Below, in pieces: positions 1-11,964 of a DNA stretch of 64,000 nt. A program made the translations under genes and the position numbers. How positions within the stretch are numbered: position 1 is the stretch's first letter; every line of letters starts with the position of its first letter. The notes beneath the pieces were generated by a model. That model saw only the letters and a program-made list of their open reading frames with translations. It made no database searches and was not told the origin of the DNA. Source of the stretch: Nguyenibacter vanlangensis (lineage in GTDB: Bacteria; Pseudomonadota; Alphaproteobacteria; Acetobacterales; Acetobacteraceae); contig NZ_CP152276.1 in the NCBI RefSeq assembly GCF_038719015.1, forward strand, positions 2,399,501 to 2,463,500. Direction: 5' to 3'.

Positions 1-2154
1 CTCGCGGATGGTCGCCAGCAATTCGCGCCGCCCCTCGGCGTTCAGCAGCGCGTCATAACTGTCCAGGCTGCTCGCCGCCCCCAGGATCGAGGCCAGCGGC
101 GTGCGCAGATCGTGGGAAATCGAGGTCAGCAGCGCCGCCCGCAGCTTCTCGGTCTCGGCATTCAGCCGCACCCGGTCCAGGTCGGCCGCCAGGCGGATCC
201 GCTCGATCGCCAGCGCCGCCTGGTCGTTCAGCGCATCCAGCAGCCGCTGCTGCTCGGGGTCCAGCAGCGGCCCGCTCCGGTCCGTATCCAGCCCGACAAC
301 CGCGACCGGCCCGTGCGCCGTGCGCAGCGGCACGAACAGCCGCCGCGCCCCCGGCAGATTGTCCGACCCGCGCCCCGCCCGGCGATTATGCTGCCAGCTC
401 CAGGTGGCCGCCGCCAGGTCGGACGGCGCCAGCGCGTTTTCGGGCGGATAGCCCGCCTTCACGCTGAGCGTGCCGTCGGCCGGCAGCAGGATGACCGCAT
501 TCATGTCCAGCATGGTCGCGATCTGGTGGCAGGTGGTCCAGAGCAGGTCGTCCATCGCGACGATGCCGGCCAGCTTGCGGCTGAAGCGGTACAGCGCCTC
601 GGTCACCTCGGCCCGGTGCCGCGCCACCATCGCCTGGTTGCGCACCCGCGCCCCCAGATGGCTGGCAATGATCGCCGTCGCCAGAAAGAAGAACAGCGCG
701 ACGATATTGTCCGGCGCCGCGATGGTGAAGGTATAGAGCGGCGGCAGGAAGAAGAAATTGAAGCACAGCATCGCCAGCAGCGAGGCATAGAGCGACGGCC
801 ACAGCCCGTACGCCACCGCAATGCCCAGGATCGCGGTCAGGAAGGTCAGCGAAACGTTGCTGACCGCCAGCCCCTGGCGCAGCAGCACCCCGACCGCCAC
901 CGACGCGGCAATCGCCCCGGTACTGACGACATAGGGCCCCAAGCGCGGCCGCGCGCGGGATACCGGCGCCTCCCGCGGCGCCCCACGCGCGGCTTCGTCG
1001 GGTGCGGCCTCGCCGACCACATGGATCGGAATCCCGCCCGCCGCCGTCATCAGCCCCCGCGTCACCGACACCCACGCCCAGGGCGCCACCCAATCCGCCC
1101 AGGGCCGGCGCGACGGCCGCCCGGCCACGATCTGCGTCACGTTCCGCTTGCGGGCATAGGCCAGCGTGTCCGCCGCCACGTCCTGGCCGGGAATCGTAAC
1201 GGTCTCGGCCCCCATGGATTGCGCCAGATGCATCAGCCCGGCCATGCGCTGGCGCATGCCGGGACTCATGTCCCGGCTGGTCTCGACATGCAGAACGATC
1301 CACGCGGCATGGAACCGCTCGGCCAGCCGCCGTCCGTAGCGCAGCAACCCAGGCCCGGCATCCTGCAGGGTCAGGCACACCAGCACGCGCTCGCCCGCCG
1401 CCCACGGGCCGACGATCGCGCTCGCCTTCATGTGGTCCAGCAACTGGGCATCGACCCGCTGCGCGGTCTGCCGCAGCGCCAGCTCGCGCAGCGCCGTCAG
1501 ATTCCCCGGCGAGAAATAATGCAGCAGCGCCCGCCCCGCCATGTCCGGGGCATAGACCTTGCCCTCGCGCAGCCGCTGCAACAGGTCGGCGGGCGTCAGG
1601 TCCACCAGTTCGATCTCGTCGGCCCGATCGATCACGTTGTCGGGCACCGTCTCGCGCACCCGCACGCGGGTGATGCTGGCCACCACGTCGTTCAGGCTTT
1701 CCAGATGCTGGATATTGACGGTGGTCAGCACGTCGATGCCCGCCGCCAGCAATTCCTCCACATCCATCCACCGTTTCGGATGGCGGCTGCCCGGCACGTT
1801 GGTATGCGCCAGCTCGTCCACCAGCGCCAGTCCCGGCCGCCGCGCCAGGATCGCGTCCAGGTCCATGTCCTGCATCACCTGGCCGCGATAGGCGACATCA
1901 TGGCGCGGCACGACCTCCAGCCCCTCCAGCAGGGCGGCGGTCTCGGCCCGGCCATGCGTCTCGGCCACCCCCACCACCACATCGACACCCTCGCGCCGGT
2001 TTCTATGTCCGACGGTCAGCATCTCGTAGGTCTTGCCCACGCCGGGGGCCGCCCCCAGGAAGATCTTCAGCCGCCCCCGCCTGCGCTCCGCCGCCTCGCG
2101 CTCGGTCCGGCGCAGCAACGCGTCGGGGTCGGGCCTGTCGTTCCGTTCGTCCAT
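1..2154 (-). CDS. kdpD: KdpD osmosensitive K+ channel sensor histidine kinase (3' end outside window)
   Basis: Sensor kinase controlling the kdp potassium-uptake operon; known family members phosphorylate KdpE. The first 718 residues are present and the frame is open at the left edge. A Walker A motif GAAPGVGKT lies at residues 34-42 in the cytoplasmic KdpD domain, followed by a universal-stress-protein-like part. A cluster of hydrophobic segments (about 410-510) fits the four membrane spans of KdpD. A GAF-like region and the histidine box SHDLRTPLAS (His 681) follow. The start ATG at 2154 lies 3 bases after the kdpC stop, so the genes are almost certainly co-transcribed and translationally coupled. 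The response regulator kdpE is not in the window and would be expected to the left. Identification is firm. Confidence 0.96.
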   Translation of the reverse strand, partial: MDERNDRPDPDALLRRTEREAAERRRGRLKIFLGAAPGVGKTYEMLTVGHRNRREGVDVVVGVAETHGRAETAALLEGLEVVPRHDVAYRGQVMQDMDLDAILARRPGLALVDELAHTNVPGSRHPKRWMDVEELLAAGIDVLTTVNIQHLESLNDVVASITRVRVRETVPDNVIDRADEIELVDLTPADLLQRLREGKVYAPDMAGRALLHYFSPGNLTALRELALRQTAQRVDAQLLDHMKASAIVGPWAAGERVLVCLTLQDAGPGLLRYGRRLAERFHAAWIVLHVETSRDMSPGMRQRMAGLMHLAQSMGAETVTIPGQDVAADTLAYARKRNVTQIVAGRPSRRPWADWVAPWAWVSVTRGLMTAAGGIPIHVVGEAAPDEAARGAPREAPVSRARPRLGPYVVSTGAIAASVAVGVLLRQGLAVSNVSLTFLTAILGIAVAYGLWPSLYASLLAMLCFNFFFLPPLYTFTIAAPDNIVALFFFLATAIIASHLGARVRNQAMVARHRAEVTEALYRFSRKLAGIVAMDDLLWTTCHQIATMLDMNAVILLPADGTLSVKAGYPPENALAPSDLAAATWSWQHNRRAGRGSDNLPGARRLFVPLRTAHGPVAVVGLDTDRSGPLLDPEQQRLLDALNDQAALAIERIRLAADLDRVRLNAETEKLRAALLTSISHDLRTPLASILGAASSLDSYDALLNAEGRRELLATIRE

Positions 2155-2157
2155 GCC

Positions 2158-2745
2158 TTACCGCTGCTGCAGGCGATCCAGCGCCAGGTTCAGTTCAAGC
2201 ACATTCACCCGCGGCTCGCCCAGCCAGCCCAGCAACGGCTGCGCGGTCATCCGGTTCACCAGCACGCGCACCTGCCCTTCCGGCAGGTTGCGCGCACGGG
2301 CGACGCGCGGCACCTGGAACAAGGCGGCCTGCGGCGAGAGATCCGGGTCCAGCCCGCTGGCCGACGCCGTCACCAGGTCGGCCGGAATCGGCAATCCCTC
2401 CCGCACCGCGTCGGGATTGTCCGCCTTCAGCGCCGCCACCCGCGCCGCCACCGCATCGCGCAGCGCCTTCGATGTCGGCCCCAGATTCGACCCGCCCGAC
2501 GCGGCGGCGTTATAGGGCGCGCCCGCCGTCGCCGAGGGGCGCGGATGAACATAGCGCGCCTGCGTGAAATCCTGCCCGATCAGCGCCGAGCCCACGGCGC
2601 GCCCCTGCGCCACGACCACGCTGCCCCGCGCCTGGTGCGGCAGGATGATCTGCGCGATGCCGGTCAGCGCCAGCGGATAGATCAGCCCGGTCAGCACCGA
2701 AAACGCGGCCAGCAGCACCAGGGCGGGACGAACATGACGGACCAT
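2158..2745 (-). CDS. kdpC: K+-transporting ATPase subunit KdpC
   Basis: Small membrane-anchored subunit of the high-affinity potassium pump KdpFABC; in the known complex it sits at the KdpA-KdpB interface. The protein has 195 residues, normal for the family, with one N-terminal membrane segment (about residues 7-29) and a periplasmic domain. Family patterns visible include the SGSNLGPTS-like stretch (here SGGSNLGPTSKAL) and the C-terminal VNVLELNLALD. It begins 12 bases after kdpB and ends 3 bases before kdpD, in the middle of the operon. Confidence 0.96.
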   Translation of the reverse strand: MVRHVRPALVLLAAFSVLTGLIYPLALTGIAQIILPHQARGSVVVAQGRAVGSALIGQDFTQARYVHPRPSATAGAPYNAAASGGSNLGPTSKALRDAVAARVAALKADNPDAVREGLPIPADLVTASASGLDPDLSPQAALFQVPRVARARNLPEGQVRVLVNRMTAQPLLGWLGEPRVNVLELNLALDRLQQR

Positions 2746-2757
2746 GACGGGATCCTT

Positions 2758-4893
<2,136 letters not shown>

Positions 4894-4963
4894 CGCCTGT
4901 CAGCCTGCCAGCAAGGAAATTCGGGGAGGGAAATTCGGGGGAAGGATATCCAGGGAAAGAAAA

Positions 4964-6670
<1,707 letters not shown>

Positions 6671-6673
6671 TAT

Positions 6674-6763
6674 TCAGAACCTTTCAGGACGGACCAGCAC
6701 CAGGGTGACATAGGCCAGCAGGCCGACCGTCACCGCCGCGCCCAATATCAGATCCAGGCTCAT
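6674..6763 (-). CDS. kdpF: KdpF small stabilising subunit
   Basis: A 29-residue single-span peptide beginning MSLDLILGAAVTVGLLAY and ending LVRPERF, the typical size and pattern of KdpF (hydrophobic helix followed by an RPE-containing tail). KdpF stabilises the Kdp complex in other bacteria. It lies immediately before kdpA and immediately after another tiny membrane peptide, on the same strand. Confidence 0.93.
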   Translation of the reverse strand: MSLDLILGAAVTVGLLAYVTLVLVRPERF

Positions 6764-6766
6764 GGC

Positions 6767-6850
6767 TCAGATCCGCCGGCAGAACGAGACGAACCCGGCG
6801 CAGGCGGCAAATCCCGCCAAACCGAGCCCCAGATACAGAACGTCATGCAT
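6767..6850 (-). CDS. Tiny membrane peptide leading the kdp operon
   Basis: A 27-residue open frame beginning MHDVLYLGLGLAGFAACAGF and ending CRRI. It has one hydrophobic helix and a short basic tail, and its stop lies 3 bases before the kdpF start. Similar unnamed mini-proteins are common at the head of kdp operons in proteobacteria, from general knowledge. It may be a second KdpF-like subunit or a leader peptide; function is unknown. The tight spacing to kdpF and the membrane-protein composition support it as real. Confidence 0.72.
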   Translation of the reverse strand: MHDVLYLGLGLAGFAACAGFVSFCRRI

Positions 6851-6918
6851 GTCGCCTCTTCTCCGCGATGGATGATCCTGCGGTCCACGCCGCGCCACAC
6901 CGATTATCCGACGACCGC

Positions 6919-6971
6919 CATAGGAATGAGAGAGGGACCGCCGCCCCGCCGCATAGGAATCTCATAGGAAT
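6919..6971. promoter_or_regulatory. Three helically phased CATAGGAAT repeats in the kdp/porin divergent region
   Basis: The 9-mer CATAGGAAT occurs at 6919-6927, 6952-6960 and 6963-6971. Start-to-start distances are 33 and 11 bases, close to three turns and one turn of the helix. They lie between the divergent kdp operon (first start 6850) and the outer-membrane protein gene (start 7104). This arrangement fits an operator for a response regulator; KdpE is the obvious candidate, but that is inference. Confidence 0.5.
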
Positions 6972-7103
6972 GCGCGCCCAAATGCACGCATCGCCGCCGC
7001 GCGGCATGGCGTTCCGCGAACGCCTCGGGCATGGTCCCGGCGGAGGCGTTTTCTCCTGTCCCGCTTTCTCCCTCCTGCGAAAAAGAAAATAAAATTCTTT
7101 TCC

Positions 7104-8354
7104 ATGACACAAAATATCGGAAATCTCTCTTTCTGGCGCCCGGCCGGCTGCGCCCTGCTCGCCCTGCTCGGCACGTGGTCACACATGCCCTCACAAGCGC
7201 GGGCGCAGGGGGCGAAGGACTGGTTCGACGCCATCACCGTCAGCGGCCAGGTCGAGGGCGGCATCGACGCCAACCCGGCGCGCCCCGCCGACGGCAATAA
7301 TTTCGGCCGGCTCATCGGCGACCGCGCCACCCAGGCCCTGCTCGACCAGATCACGATCACGATCGCGAAGACGGTCGACCAGACATCCTCGTCCTATCAG
7401 GCCGGCTTCCTGCTGCGGGGCCTGTACGGCGCCGATGCGCGCTATTACAACATCGCCGGCATTTCCGACCGCGCGCTGACCGGACGCAACCAGGTCATGC
7501 CGGCCCAGGCGCATCTCGACCTGCACCTCCCCTGGCTGATCCGTCACGGGCTGGACATGCAGGCCGGCATCCTCGCCGCGCCGATGGGGGTGGAAACGCT
7601 CGATCCGGCGATGCGGCCGTTCTACACGCTGGCCTATACGACGGAATATTCCACGCCGTTCGAACATGTGGGCGCGATGGTCCAATTTCATGCCACCGAC
7701 CGATGGGACATCCTGTTCGGCGTCGATACCGGCAACCAGGTCTCGTTCGGGCGCGGCGACGACAACGATGCCGCCGCGGGTTATTTCGGCCTGGCGGGCA
7801 ACGGCCTGGCCGGCGGCAGACTATCCCTGCTCTATCTGTCCCGCGTCGGGCCCGAGGACGCGGTGCGCGCCCTGGGCCCGCGCGCCAACGGCGCGCAGCG
7901 CTTCTGGAACGATCTCGACATGACCTTCAAGGTCGATGACCGCCTGTCCCTGACCGGCGAATTCAACGCGATGCATGACGAAGGATTGCGCGCCGATACG
8001 GTCAGTTTCGTCGGTTTCCTCGGTTATCGGCTCACGCCGACGCTCACCGTCAATTATCGCGGCGAGATCTATCGCGACAATACCGGGCAATTCGTCACCA
8101 GCTTCCTCGGCGACGCCGCCTATATGCGCGCCCTGCTCGGCGAGCCCGCCGCCACCCGGACCGCCCCGCCCACCACCTATGGCGCGCTCACCCTGGGCGT
8201 CACCTGGCACCCCACCCTGGGGCGCCCGTTCAAACTGTTCGAGATCCGCCCGGAAATCCGCTTCGACCGCTCCCTGAACGGCACCACGCCCTTCAACGGA
8301 CTGCGCAACGCCGGCATGTTCGCCTTCGGCGGCGACGCGCTGCTGGGCTTCTGA
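7104..8354 (+). CDS. Outer-membrane beta-barrel protein (OmpL/BBP2-like porin)
   Basis: A 416-residue exported protein with a signal peptide ending near AQARAQG (about residues 25-36). The rest shows alternating-residue beta strands, and the protein ends in phenylalanine, the usual last residue of outer-membrane barrels. Stretches such as the AAPMGVE and FTLAYTTEYSTPFEH-like region fit the putative beta-barrel porin-2 family (mostly known from sequence only). It is divergent from the kdp operon across a shared control region, suggesting co-regulation with potassium supply; that link is inferred. A channel for ions or solutes across the outer membrane is plausible. Confidence 0.8.
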   Translation: MTQNIGNLSFWRPAGCALLALLGTWSHMPSQARAQGAKDWFDAITVSGQVEGGIDANPARPADGNNFGRLIGDRATQALLDQITITIAKTVDQTSSSYQAGFLLRGLYGADARYYNIAGISDRALTGRNQVMPAQAHLDLHLPWLIRHGLDMQAGILAAPMGVETLDPAMRPFYTLAYTTEYSTPFEHVGAMVQFHATDRWDILFGVDTGNQVSFGRGDDNDAAAGYFGLAGNGLAGGRLSLLYLSRVGPEDAVRALGPRANGAQRFWNDLDMTFKVDDRLSLTGEFNAMHDEGLRADTVSFVGFLGYRLTPTLTVNYRGEIYRDNTGQFVTSFLGDAAYMRALLGEPAATRTAPPTTYGALTLGVTWHPTLGRPFKLFEIRPEIRFDRSLNGTTPFNGLRNAGMFAFGGDALLGF

Positions 8355-8632
8355 CCCCGCCCCCGGATTTCCGACGCCCTGCCGCGCGCCTCTCTCAGGT
8401 CAAACCATATGAAAATCCAAACAGGACTGCGTTCTTGCATCTATCATCCACGACATGCACGAACCTGAAGGCATCCCGCGCGCTATAGACTCCGTCACGG
8501 CGCGACCGTTCACGGAATGGTCACCCGTTTCATTTCCGGATGCATCAACTTTGTTCTTCCGATAAGCGATTATGCGACGTGATATTCCCGCCAACGGCTC
8601 AAGGCCACCGGCTCAAGAAGGAAACCGGCGTC
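8355..8632. other. Gene-free interval before the acyltransferase
   Basis: This 278-base stretch separates the barrel protein from the acyltransferase. It contains only short frames without recognisable similarity. An upstream in-frame extension of the acyltransferase to 8540 exists but lacks family character. No clear terminator hairpin was found by eye. Confidence 0.5.
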
Positions 8633-9730
8633 ATGGCGAGGCGTCTCTTTCACACGCTGGACGGGCTGCGCGGTCTGGCAGCCGTGGCGGTCGTACTGGT
8701 CCATATGGGTAAAGTGTCGTTCCCGACGATCTGGTATCCTGCCGGGGGCTATCTCGCGGTGGATCTCTTCTTCGGGCTCAGCGGCTTCGTCCTGGCCGAG
8801 GCATACGCCGCCAGGCTGGATGCGGGGCTGTCCCTGGCGGCCTTCATGCAGAAACGCATCGTGCGCCTGTGGCCGCTCTACGCGCTCGGGCTCGGGCTCG
8901 GCGCGGCCGCCGCGGCCTTGCGGATCGCATCCCATCACGCGCCGCCCTCAGCCCTGGCCCCTTTCCTCCCGGCGCTCTTCTACTGCCCATGGTTCGGATC
9001 GGACGGCGTGCTCTACCCGCTCAATTTTCCGGCCTGGTCGCTCTTCTACGAACTGCTCGCCAATATCGTCATGGCGGCGGCGTGGCGCAGGCTCGACAAC
9101 CGGACGCTGATCGGCCTGGTGTGCCTCTCCGCGCTCGGTCTCGTGGTGTCGGCCCGTCTCCTGGGCTCGCTGAACGCCGGAATGATCTGGAGCTGGGCGC
9201 CGGCCGCCCTCGCACGCGTCGGTTTCTCCTTCTTTCTCGGCATCCTGCTGTGGCGCGCCGGCCCCCGCCTCCTGAACGTCAGCGTCCCCCCGAACGTCAG
9301 CGCATGGGTGCCGATGGGGCTTCTCGCCCTCGCCCTGGCCGTCGATACGCACCACATCCCGCGCCCGCTGCTGGACCTGTCCGAGGTCTTTTTCCTGCTG
9401 CCGGCGATCATCTGGCTCGGCGCATCGACCAGACCAACGGGCGCCAGCCTGATGATGTTCGAAGCCCTCGGGGGCGCGTCCTACGCCCTCTATGCCGTTC
9501 ACGCACCGATCCTCGGCCTTGTCGCCGCCTTTCTGAACAGCGGGCTGCATATCCCCCCGAACACCGCATCCCCCTGGCTCTGCCTTGCCATACTTGCCGG
9601 ACTCGTCCTGCTCGCCTGGTCGCTGAACAGGCTGGACGTCGCATTCCGCGCCCGCCTCGATGCGCCCGCGCGATGGGTGACGCAACGCGCCGCCAGGGCG
9701 CAGCCCGCCGACGAGGCCATCCGGGGCTGA
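8633..9730 (+). CDS. Acyltransferase family 3 membrane protein (OafA/YrhL-like)
   Basis: Integral membrane acyltransferase of the family that acetylates or otherwise acylates sugars, lipopolysaccharide and exopolysaccharide. The 365-residue protein opens with the family signature LDGLRGLAAVAVVLVHMGK and continues LAVDLFFGLSGFVLAEAY, followed by about ten membrane segments. The start at 8633 is preferred because AAGGAA lies at a proper distance upstream and the signature begins soon after. The substrate cannot be told from the sequence; no polysaccharide cluster adjoins it. Confidence 0.88.
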   Translation: MARRLFHTLDGLRGLAAVAVVLVHMGKVSFPTIWYPAGGYLAVDLFFGLSGFVLAEAYAARLDAGLSLAAFMQKRIVRLWPLYALGLGLGAAAAALRIASHHAPPSALAPFLPALFYCPWFGSDGVLYPLNFPAWSLFYELLANIVMAAAWRRLDNRTLIGLVCLSALGLVVSARLLGSLNAGMIWSWAPAALARVGFSFFLGILLWRAGPRLLNVSVPPNVSAWVPMGLLALALAVDTHHIPRPLLDLSEVFFLLPAIIWLGASTRPTGASLMMFEALGGASYALYAVHAPILGLVAAFLNSGLHIPPNTASPWLCLAILAGLVLLAWSLNRLDVAFRARLDAPARWVTQRAARAQPADEAIRG

Positions 9731-9780
9731 CCTTGCCGGCGCGCGGCACGCGGCCACCGGGTTCCCGGCCGGCACGCGAT

Positions 9781-9819
9781 GGGATAATTTCCCGGAATAG
9801 TTTCCTGGAATAGTTTCCC
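9781..9819 (+). repeat. 13-bp tandem repeat, three copies
   Basis: Three adjacent 13-mers read GGGATAATTTCCC, GGAATAGTTTCCT and GGAATAGTTTCCC. They lie between the acyltransferase stop and the phosphoribosyltransferase start. Each unit is itself a partial palindrome (GGGA..TCCC or GGAA..TTCC). They could be protein-binding sites or slippage products. Confidence 0.75.
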
Positions 9820-9852
9820 CTGCCGCACCCGCACCGACAAGGGCCGCCCCGC

Positions 9853-10614
9853 GTGACCACCCCGCCTCCCTATACCGCCCACTGGTCCCCCGCCGTCCCC
9901 GATCGCGGCCGTCCGCACGGCGATGCCCCGGCGGCCTATCCGGCCCGCTATCCCGTCCGGCTGCGCGACGGCTCCTGCCTCGACCTGCCCCTGCGGCCCC
10001 TGCCGGGCGGCGAGAAAGCGGTGGCCCTGCTGATGGCGAACCAGACCGGCTTCGCGGTCGAACGCGCCCTGGCCGACCGCCTGACCGCCCTGGTCGGCGA
10101 CGCGACGCGCCAGGCGCCCGTCCAGGCCGTGGCCGGCGTGCCCACCATGGGCCTGGCCTATGCCCGGCCGGTGGCCGAAGGGCTCGGCCTGCCCGATTAC
10201 GTGGCGCTCGGCCATTCCCGGAAATTCTGGTACGACGACGCCCTGTCCCAGCCGGTCAGTTCCTATACCAGCCCCGACCAGACCAAGCGCCTCTATCTCG
10301 ACCCGGCCCTGGTCTCGCGCGTGCAGGGGCGGCGCGTCGCCCTCGTCGACGACGTGCTCAATACCGGCCACACGATCGCCGCCGCCATCCGCCTGCTCAC
10401 GCGGGCCGGCGCCGAGATCGTCGCGGTCGCCGCCATCCTGACCGAAGGCTGGGACTGGCATGCAACGCTGGCCGCCCTCGACCCCGCCCTGCCCGCCCAG
10501 GTGCGCGCCCTGGGCCATATCCCACTCTTCACCCGGACCCCGGCCGGATGGGCCCCCCTCCCCGGCACCGACCGGCAACACGGCCCGACCGCCCGCAACC
10601 CGGCCGCCACCTGA
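9853..10614 (+). CDS. Phosphoribosyltransferase-family protein
   Basis: A 253-residue protein of the type I phosphoribosyltransferase fold. The PRPP-binding motif is clear: RRVALVDDVLNTGHTIAAA (about residues 157-175), with two acidic residues and a TGHT loop. The segment VAGVPTMGLAYARPVAEGLG also fits an adenine/guanine phosphoribosyltransferase-like protein. The start is GTG at 9853. Substrate is uncertain; such proteins can act in purine salvage or as regulators. It ends 17 bases before the beta-lactamase start, so the two may share a transcript. Confidence 0.82.
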   Translation: MTTPPPYTAHWSPAVPDRGRPHGDAPAAYPARYPVRLRDGSCLDLPLRPLPGGEKAVALLMANQTGFAVERALADRLTALVGDATRQAPVQAVAGVPTMGLAYARPVAEGLGLPDYVALGHSRKFWYDDALSQPVSSYTSPDQTKRLYLDPALVSRVQGRRVALVDDVLNTGHTIAAAIRLLTRAGAEIVAVAAILTEGWDWHATLAALDPALPAQVRALGHIPLFTRTPAGWAPLPGTDRQHGPTARNPAAT

Positions 10615-10631
10615 CCAGCCCGCCCACCGCC

Positions 10632-11585
10632 ATGCCAACCACACCCTCCGCCACGCGGCGACGGACCGCCATCGGCCTGTCCGCCCTTCTCACTGTCCCG
10701 TTCCTCCGCCCGGCGCGGGCGACGACAGCCGCCGCCCCGGCTGCTTCCGCCTCGGGTATTGCCGCCTCGCATATTGCCGCCTTGGCCGCCATCGAAAGCC
10801 GGCATGGCGGCCGGCTGGGCGTGTTCGCCCGCGACACCGCGGGCGAAGGCACCCTGGCCTGGCGCGCCGACGAACGTTTCACCCTGTGCAGCACCTTCAA
10901 GGGACTGCTCGCCGCCCTCATCCTCGCGCGGGCCGCGGCCGGGCAGGACGATCTCGCCCAGCCCATCGCCTACACGGCCCGGGACCTGGCGCGCGCCGGC
11001 TATCCCGATTTCGCCTGCCCCGTCACGGCCGCCCGCCTCGGTGACAGGCCCCGGGAATCGATGACGGTGGGCGAACTCTGCCAGGCGGCGGTCGAGGCCA
11101 GCGACAATCTCGCCGCCATCCTGCTGATGCGCCGCGCGGGCGGCCCCGCCGGCCTGACCCGCTTCGTCCGTACCCTGGGCGATGCGACCACGCGCATCGA
11201 CCGCTACGAACCGGACGCCAACGCCTATCGGGGCGCGCTGGACACGACCACGCCACGCGCGATCGTCGCCACCACCCGCGCGATCCTGCTCGGCAACGCG
11301 CTTCCCCCGCCCGCCCGCGCCCGGCTGGAATCCTGGATGGTCGCCGCCCGCCCCGGCCGCAACCGGCTGCGCGCGGCCCTCCCGCCGGATTGGATCGCCG
11401 GCGACCGCCCCGGCACCTACGGCCCCGAGGAAACCAACGATATCGCCCTGGTCCACCCGCCCGGCCGCGCCCCGCTGCTGGTCGCAGCCTATTACCACGC
11501 CCCGACGGTGCCCCCCGCCGAACGCGAAGCCGTGCTGCGCCAGGTCGGCGCCGTCTTCGTCGACTGGGCCGTATCGTCCCGGTAA
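10632..11585 (+). CDS. Class A beta-lactamase-like protein with degenerate KTG box
   Basis: Serine beta-lactamase fold protein of 317 residues with a Tat-like signal (RRRTAIGLSALL) and export region to about residue 45. The nucleophile motif CSTFK (Ser 87), the SDN motif (in VEASDNLAA) and the omega-loop EPDAN are intact. The third active-site box, normally KTG, reads RPG (Arg 259, Pro 260) in GDRPGTYG. Lysine-to-arginine occurs in some class A enzymes, but loss of the threonine is unusual and may reduce hydrolysis or signal a changed substrate. A Cys precedes the active serine, but no partner Cys follows the KTG position. The start at 10632 gives a proper signal peptide. Confidence 0.88.
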   Translation: MPTTPSATRRRTAIGLSALLTVPFLRPARATTAAAPAASASGIAASHIAALAAIESRHGGRLGVFARDTAGEGTLAWRADERFTLCSTFKGLLAALILARAAAGQDDLAQPIAYTARDLARAGYPDFACPVTAARLGDRPRESMTVGELCQAAVEASDNLAAILLMRRAGGPAGLTRFVRTLGDATTRIDRYEPDANAYRGALDTTTPRAIVATTRAILLGNALPPPARARLESWMVAARPGRNRLRAALPPDWIAGDRPGTYGPEETNDIALVHPPGRAPLLVAAYYHAPTVPPAEREAVLRQVGAVFVDWAVSSR

Positions 11586-11600
11586 GATGGCGGCGTACCC

Positions 11601-11721
11601 GTTCTTTTTTGAAAAAAAAGAACCAAAAAACTTTCAAACGTTTGGAGACGATGTGCCGGGCACACACAAAGTCCCTTAACGAATAAAAGTCTTTTTTCTT
11701 CTTTTTCTTCAGAAAAAGAAG
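11601..11721 (+). repeat. Dispersed 120-bp element with a hairpin at each end, copy 1
   Basis: The element starts with an AT-rich hairpin (11601-11622, arms GTTCTTTTTT and AAAAAAGAAC) and ends with another (11698-11721, arms CTTCTTTTTC and GAAAAAGAAG around loop TTCA). A near-identical copy in reverse orientation is at 44917-45035. It lies 15 bases after the beta-lactamase stop, and both hairpins have T-rich arms, so it could act as a bidirectional terminator. It is probably a mobile or REP-type repeat; that is inference. Confidence 0.85.
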
Positions 11722-11734
11722 AATAACCCTTTCA

Positions 11735-11882
11735 CCACCCCGCGCCCCCTCATTTCAATAGCCATGCCCCTCATAACCATAGCTGCCGCGTGCCCCGGTC
11801 GCCGTAATCCGGCCCGCAGGCCGCCAGCAGCAGCAGCCCCGCCAGGGGCATGAATTTCAGCATCCGTATCATTCTCTATCTC
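11735..11882. repeat. Left copy of lipoprotein-locus direct repeat
   Basis: This stretch matches 20954-21148 almost base for base, in the same orientation, except for a 47-base deletion. The right copy is the intact locus beside cytochrome b561. The two direct repeats bracket about 9 kb of accessory DNA (11883-20953). Confidence 0.88.
11771..11872 (-). pseudogene. Truncated duplicate of small lipoprotein gene
   Basis: Copy of the 53-residue lipoprotein at 20974-21135. It keeps the signal peptide and lipobox (LLLLAACGPDYG) but has lost 47 bases between two CTGCCGCGTG repeats, exactly the signature of slippage or recombination between them. The frame then shifts and stops after GTRQLWL, leaving 33 residues. 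It lies at the left boundary of the island. Confidence 0.8.
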
Positions 11883-11964
11883 GTAAGCATGAGCTGATCC
11901 CTACTCTTGCGTCCTGCGGAGTGGGTTGATTCAATTCCTACCGCAGAATTCCTTGTATTTTTTT

